DNA from: Glycine soja
Lineage: Eukaryota > Streptophyta > Magnoliopsida > Fabales > Fabaceae
Reading direction: 5' to 3'
Length of the DNA stretch: 64,000 bases
Assembly (NCBI RefSeq): GCF_004193775.1
Contig: NC_041006.1
Coordinates: 25,658,388 to 25,722,387, forward strand
The translations under genes were made by a program, and so were the position numbers. The notes below the pieces were generated by a model that had not been told where the DNA came from, searched no databases, and worked only from the letters and a program-made list of their open reading frames with translations. Below, in pieces: positions 58,503 to 64,000 of this stretch (its first letter is position 1; each line of letters begins with the position of its first letter).

Positions 58503-60688
58503 TGTCGCAACCTACCCTTCGGTGGGAGGGCGACGCAAGGCTCACGGGTGCGTCTTCCAAGAAAGGAAAATGTGTGGAGTCGCCACCAACGTTTATTTGA
58601 GGAAAACGTCGGAAAAACCAGAAAAGTGTGGTCTACGAACTTTAATCGTGAAAGGTTCGGGAGTTGTTTTTACGCACGGGGAAGGTATTAGCACCCCACA
58701 CGTCCATCATAAAGGACGGCAACCTTTAATCAAGTGTGCAAATATGACTTCAAAATGTTTTATTTTCCCTTTTTCATGTCTTTTTGTGTTTTTATGTTTA
58801 TGTTTTTAATTTTGGTGTGGTCGACATGGGTGTTTCCCTCACTCCTACGTATCCTCAATTGCGATGAGGAAATCAGACCTACGTAGTTCTTTGAGAACTG
58901 AACATTGGTTAAGTTGTTTTTATCTTTTTTTGCAAGATATATTTTGACCGAACAAAAGTCGTTTTAAGGCATTGGACCATTTAAACAATCTTTTGATTTT
59001 TGGAAAGGAGAGAAACGTTAAGGCGTTGGATCATTAACGATCTCTTGGTTTTGAAAGGAGAGAAACGTTAAGGCATTGGACCATTAACGATCTCTTGGTT
59101 TTTGAAAGGAGAGAAACGTTAAGGCATTGGACCATTAACGATCTCTTGGTTTTTGAAAGGAGAGAAACGTTAAGGCATTGGACCATTAACGATCTCTTGG
59201 GGTGGTCGACAAAAGCGGGGTTTTTGCTCCTACGTATCCTGAATTGCGACGAGGAAATCAGACCTACGTAGTTCTTACAAAAGCGATAAAGTTACGTGTT
59301 GATTTTATGCTTTTGAACGGTCCATGTTAACCGATAAAAGCAAAGAGGACCGTTTAAGGCGTTGGACCTTAAAACGGTTTCAAGTGATTTTTGCAAACAA
59401 AGCTTGATTTGTGAGTTGATTTTAGCCTTGGTTTCACTTTGGTTATTAGTCAATTAATTCAAGGAAACTTTCAAAGAAAAACGTCCAATTGATTTTTCTT
59501 GATTATTTTATTATTATTTTTTTTTCAAGATATTTTGATTATTTTATTTTTATTTTGCTTTTTTTGGTTTAACTGAGGTTATAGCGTGAACGATCGGTTA
59601 GATTTTGCTTTAACAGTAATTAAACGACATTACAACACAAATGATCGGTTGAAATTCATTTTATCATTTATTAGGCGAGATAACAGCTTAAATAAACGAT
59701 TAAAAAGCTCGTTAAAGTGAAAGAAAAGAAAACTGAAAGTAAAAGAAATGAAGATGAAAGCAAACAAAACAAAAAATGAATTGAAAGTCTCGAATTTGAA
59801 CACTTACTAGTTGAAGAACGAAGAACGAACGAAAAACGGACAAAGAATGGAGAAAAATCTTCACAGATTTGCTCACGGAAACGTCTCGAAAGTGTTACGG
59901 AAGCATTTCGACTCGATTTTTCTTCACGGAGACGTGTTTTTTTTACCCAAAATAGCTTAAATGCATAGCCTAGGGGTCATGAACATTTTGAAACAGCCCC
60001 CCCCCCCCCTCCCCTATTTATAGGGAAAAAGGGAGGTGCTTGCCGCCCAAAGACTTCTTAAGATTTCTAAGCGCACCCCAATTACTAAGTTCACCCCCAT
60101 TTTCGTACTTTACGGAAAAGTTACGGAAGCCTTACGGAAGTGTTTCGGATTTGATTTTCATCTTTTTTTTTCTCTTTCCTTTCACCAATGTTAAGTGAAA
60201 TATGCTTACCCAAGGTTTTTGGAAATTTTACGAAAGCCACGGAAACCATTTTTCAACAACATGGAGGAGCTTGCCGCCCAGTTGCTTCCTCCTTAAGCAA
60301 CCCAACTTCCAAAATGTTCCGGGAGGGCCTAGATTTGAATTGCTATTTACACCCCTATCTTGATAAGTTCACCCCCTCCCCCGTTGTGTTTTTGGCTGTT
60401 TTCTTTCCGAAATCTCATGAAACTTTACAGATTCCACCGTGATGAGTGTTAAGCCTTCCAAAGCGATCAACAATGGTCCTCGGATGAAATTAAAGTGTAA
60501 CAGTTTATTTACACACACCCCCCACTTTGTTAAATACACTTTCGTTTTCGTGTTTTTGACCGATTTCTTCCCGAAACATCTCAGAACTTTACGGATTCCA
60601 CAACAATGGGTGTTAAACATTTTGAAGTGGTCAAACGAAGGTCGCATGCCGACAAACAATGGTCCCAGGACGAAATTAAGGTGTGACA
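58503..60688 (+). mobile_element. Solo LTR inside gypsy RT, TSD CTAGG
   Basis: TGTCGCAACCTACCC...AAGGTGTGACA, 2186 bp, flanked by perfect CTAGG (58498-58502 and 60689-60693). RT coding continues on the far side. Same family as 43408-44780 and 49848-51409 but enlarged by the minisatellite below, by a second CCTACGTAGTTCTT block (59268), and by a C-run (60000-60009). ORFs within it are incidental. Confidence 0.9.
59003..59204. repeat. Minisatellite, about 51-bp unit, four copies
   Basis: Units start near 59003, 59053, 59104 and 59155, each with GGAGAGAAACGTTAAGG then GGACCATTAACGATCTC. Copies are almost identical, so the expansion is recent. Confidence 0.9.
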
Positions 60689-62975
60689 CTAGGTTAGACG
60701 ATATGTTGGATGAATTGCACGGTGCTTGTGTTTTCTCTAAAATTGATTTGAAAAGTGGGTACCATCAAATTAGGACTAGAGAGGGGGATGAATGGAGAAC
60801 AACTTTCAAAACTAAATATGTGTTGTATGAATGGTTGGTTAGGCCCTTTGGGTTGACCAATGCTCCTAGCACTTTCATGAGATTAATGAACCGTGTGTTA
60901 AGGGAATTTCTAGGAAAATTTGTTGTGGTTTATTTTGATGATATCTTGATTTATAGCAAATTCCATGATGAACATCTTGTGCATTTGAGAAGAGTTTTAG
61001 AGGCCCTTAGGTGTGAGAGCTTGTATGCTAACATGGATAAATATGTGTTCTATTTGGACCATGTAGTTTTCCTTGGTTTTGTTGTTAGCTCACAGGGAGT
61101 ACAAGTTGTTCAAGAAAAGGTGAAAGCCATTCAAGAATGGCCAACCCGAAAACTATTGGTGAGGTAAGAAGCTTTCATGGTTTGGCAAGTTTCTACAGAA
61201 GATTTGTTAGGGATTTTAGTACTGTGGCAGCACCTCTTACTGAGATTTCCAAGAAAAATATAGGATTTAAATGGGGGGGAAAACAAGAACATGCATTCGC
61301 TGCACTCAAAGAAAAATTGATGCATGCACCAATTCTTGCATTAACTAATTTTGGAAAATCCTTTGAAATTGAGTGTGATGCGTCTGGGGTTGGGATAGGG
61401 GTTGTTTTAATGCAAGAGGGACATCCCATTGCCTACTTTAGTGAAAAACTAAATGAGGTTGTCCTTAATTATTCCACATATGACAAGGAGTTGTATGCAT
61501 TGGTAAGGGCATTACAAACTTGGTAGCATTACCTTCTACCCAAACAATTTGGTGATCATGAATCCTTGAAGCATCTCAAGGTACAAAACAAACTGAGCAA
61601 GAGACATGCCAGGTGGGTGGAGTTTCTTGAACAATTCCAATATGTGATCAAGCACAAGAAAGGTAAGTCCAATGTAGTTGTTGATGCACTTTCAAGAAGG
61701 TATGATTTATTCTCTACTCTTGAAACTAAATTCATTGGGTTTGAGCACATTAAAGAATAGTATGAACATGATCCAGATTTTGCTTCTAAATATTCTTCAT
61801 GTGTACATACTACTCAAAATGGTTTCTTTCAGCATAACGACTATTTGTTAAAAAAAAGATTATGTGTGCCTAAAGGATCCATAAGAAGATTGCTTGTAAA
61901 AGAAGCCCACGAGGGGGGATTAATGGGGCATTTTGGGGTTCAAAAGACTTTAGACATGTTACAGGAGCATTTCTATTGGCCACATATGAAACATGATGTG
62001 CATAAGTTTTGTGAACAATGCATTGTTTGTAAGCCGTCAAAGTCTAGAGTCATGTCTTATGGTCTTTATTCTCCTTTGCCTGTCCCTGAATATCCTTGGG
62101 CTGATTTATCCATGGATTTTGTTTTAGGTTTGCCACGGACAAGGAATGGAAAGGACTTTATTTTTGTTGTAGTTGGCAGGTTCTCAAAAATGGCGCATTT
62201 CACACCATGTAAGAAAAATGATGATGCGTGCCATGTTGCTGAATTATTTTTCAAAGAAGTTACCAAGATGCATCATTTTGGACCGAGACACCAAGTTCCT
62301 TAGTCACTTTTGGAGAACATTATGGGATAAGGTTGGAACAAAGCTTCTCTTTTCCACCACATGCCATCCTCAAACCGATGACCAAACCGAGGTAGTAAAC
62401 ACAACTTTGTCTTTTCTTCTTAGAGTTGTGATTAAAAAGAATATAAAGAGTTAGGAAGAATGTCTGTCTCATGTTGAGTTGGCATACAATAGGGTTGTAC
62501 ATAACACTACACAACACTATCCATTTGAAGTAGTGTATGGTTTTAATCCCTTGACTCCTCTTGATTTGTTACCATTTCCTAACATTTTTTATTTTAAGCA
62601 TAAGGATGCAAGGCTAAAGTTGAATAAGTGAAAAGATTGCATGAGCAAGTGAAGGCTCAAATTGCAAAGAAGAATGAAAGTTATGCCAAGCAAGCCAACA
62701 AGAATAGGAAGAAAGTGGTACTTGAATCAGGTGATTGGGTTTGGGTACAAATGAGGAAGGAGAGGTTCCCTTAACAAAGGAAGTCCAAACTTCAACCTAG
62801 AGGAGACGGACCTTTCCAAGTACTAGAGAGGATCAATGACAATGCTTACAAGATAGATATTCCAGGTGAATATGGAGTACGTTCCTCTTTTAATGTTGTT
62901 GACTTGACTCCATTTGTTGCAGGTGGTGATTCTAAAGGTTTGAGGGAAAATGCTTTCCAAGAAAGAGGGAATGAT
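60689..62975 (+). pseudogene. Ty3/gypsy RT-RNase H-integrase remnant
   Basis: RT resumes with [19 protein letters not shown] and holds the catalytic YFDDILIYS box (about 60930-60956). RNase H follows in another frame ([16 protein letters not shown], 61360 on; [11 protein letters not shown]). The integrase zinc domain ([20 protein letters not shown]; about 61928-62035) and core ([34 protein letters not shown]) end near a VRSSFNVVDLTPF block (62879-62916). Frameshifts near 61140 and 62270 and stops at 61525, 61759, 62453 and beyond disable it. The element is the host of the solo LTR at 58503. Confidence 0.85.
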
Positions 62976-63312
62976 GAGAATCCCAAAGCTGCCCAAATAC
63001 AATGATCTATGACCAGGAGTAGGACCAAATAGTCAAAGGATACCCTCTAACAAATGGTATCAGTCATACTTTATAAGGCCCAAGTGGAGAAGGATGAAGG
63101 TCCAGAGGCACTACCAAGAATCTTGATTGTTGTTGAAAGCCCAAACTAATTTGAAGGTCCATGTCAAATATTTTTCTATTTTTTTTTTGTAATTTTAATT
63201 AAATAAAAAGTTGGTGCCTTTTCAGCTGCACCTCAACTACATTATATGTATTGAACTCATTTTCAAGAAAAGGGACTTTGGCATTTTTGAGAATATACGT
63301 GTGTATTTGATG

Positions 63313-63628
63313 AGAGCTTCTCTCTTGGTTCCTTACAAAACCAATCTCGGACTTATCAAGGTTGAACTCTTGTGGCATCTACCCTTGGCTTATCTTCCAT
63401 CCCTGAAAGTGGCGTCATTCGTTTCCATGACCTATACCAAGTGATCCGCTCCTAATAAGGATCACATCATCGAGCTTCTCTTTGGGTTCCTTGTTAAACC
63501 AATCTCGGACTTATCAAGGTTGAACCCTTGTGGCGTCTACCCTTGGCTTATCTTCCATCTTTGGAAGTGACGTCATTCGTTTCCATGACCTGTACCAAGC
63601 GATCCGCTCCTAGAAAGGATCACATCAC
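63313..63628. repeat. 158-bp tandem duplication downstream of gypsy
   Basis: 63313-63471 and 63472-63628 are near-identical. Each ends with GATCCGCTCCTA and GGATCACATCA, a short inverted repeat. It may be part of the gypsy 3' LTR, whose ends I could not fix. Confidence 0.75.
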
Positions 63629-64000
63629 CTTATGTCTTTGTTTCTCTTTTATATTTGATTTTTTTATAGGCAAATATTAATTGTTAGTTTTTTGTTAGCA
63701 GGAGAGATTGAACTCGCAACCTTCCCTCCTTCCCTACTTTCTTAACCACCCAACAAACCTTGTATCTTCTTGTCTTCTATTTGATTTACTAATTCTAGGT
63801 TATGTTTTGATTTGTTGTGGAAACCTATTTTTAATTTTGCTCAAGGTTCTATTGATCTAAAAGGTTTTGTGAAGACTTTGTTTTCAATCTTTCAATCAAC
63901 AAAGGATAACTTTGATCTTCGAAAAAGCTTACCAAAAATTTTATATCACAATTCAACCATCATTATTGTGATTCTTGCCTTTAGAAGTAATGTCTTCTTC
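63629..64000. other. Unassigned right edge
   Basis: AT-rich, no supported feature. Confidence 0.4.

Noticed and set aside
60439..60700. N-terminal extension of the gypsy RT ORF
   Set aside because: This part is solo LTR sequence; true RT homology starts after the CTAGG duplication at 60689.

Overview
The window looks like pericentromeric, retrotransposon-packed DNA from a legume, almost certainly soybean (Glycine). The main reason is an intact SIRE1-type Ty1/copia element at 12113-21400; this family is known from soybean. Other signs are AT-rich sequence, nested LTR elements, split host exons with plant-like splice sites, and no bacterial-style genes. I see no convincing intact host gene, no rRNA or tRNA gene and no CRISPR array. 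Family names are recalled from sequence knowledge; no database search was possible.

Layout. 1-4872: a Copia element (gag and 5' LTR, minus strand) inserted into the RNase H region of an Athila-type Ty3/gypsy element, also minus. 4873-10577: a Copia-like element with a gag and an envelope-like ORF but no pol, minus. 10583-22078: a partial LTR, then a decayed PI-PLC X-domain-like pseudogene (minus, four recognisable exons). One intron of it holds the SIRE1 element, which has 1000-bp LTRs with 3 mismatches, TSD TCAAT, a 1575-codon gag-pol and an env-like ORF behind a leaky-type UAG. 22079-27385: an old plus-strand Copia element without integrase. 29564-30524: a solo LTR. 32497-40208: a CACTA DNA transposon (TSD TAT, inside an AT microsatellite) carrying exon fragments of several unrelated host genes (plastid ribosomal protein S21, RST1-like, an F-box/LRR-like gene and unidentified pieces). 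40293-48031: gypsy fragments, a possible hAT MITE and two solo LTRs. 48032-54857: a minus-strand Copia gag cut by solo LTRs of three families. 55150-56230: a non-autonomous hAT element with an internal 425-bp tandem duplication. 57182-63000: a plus-strand Ty3/gypsy polyprotein whose reverse transcriptase is split by a 2.2-kb solo LTR with perfect TSD CTAGG.

How the pieces work together. SIRE1 is the only element that looks capable of encoding all of its own proteins: Gag, protease, integrase, RT/RNase H and, by stop-codon readthrough, an envelope-like domain. The gag-plus-env-like element would need enzymes supplied in trans. Two element-level signals stand out. First, a tripartite GATGTC/GACATC motif with fixed spacing recurs at 11 places in SIRE1, in LTRs and coding regions alike. 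Second, clusters of the palindrome TAATCGATTA sit just upstream of the TATA box in the LTRs of several otherwise different elements, and again before the env-like ORF of the pol-less element.
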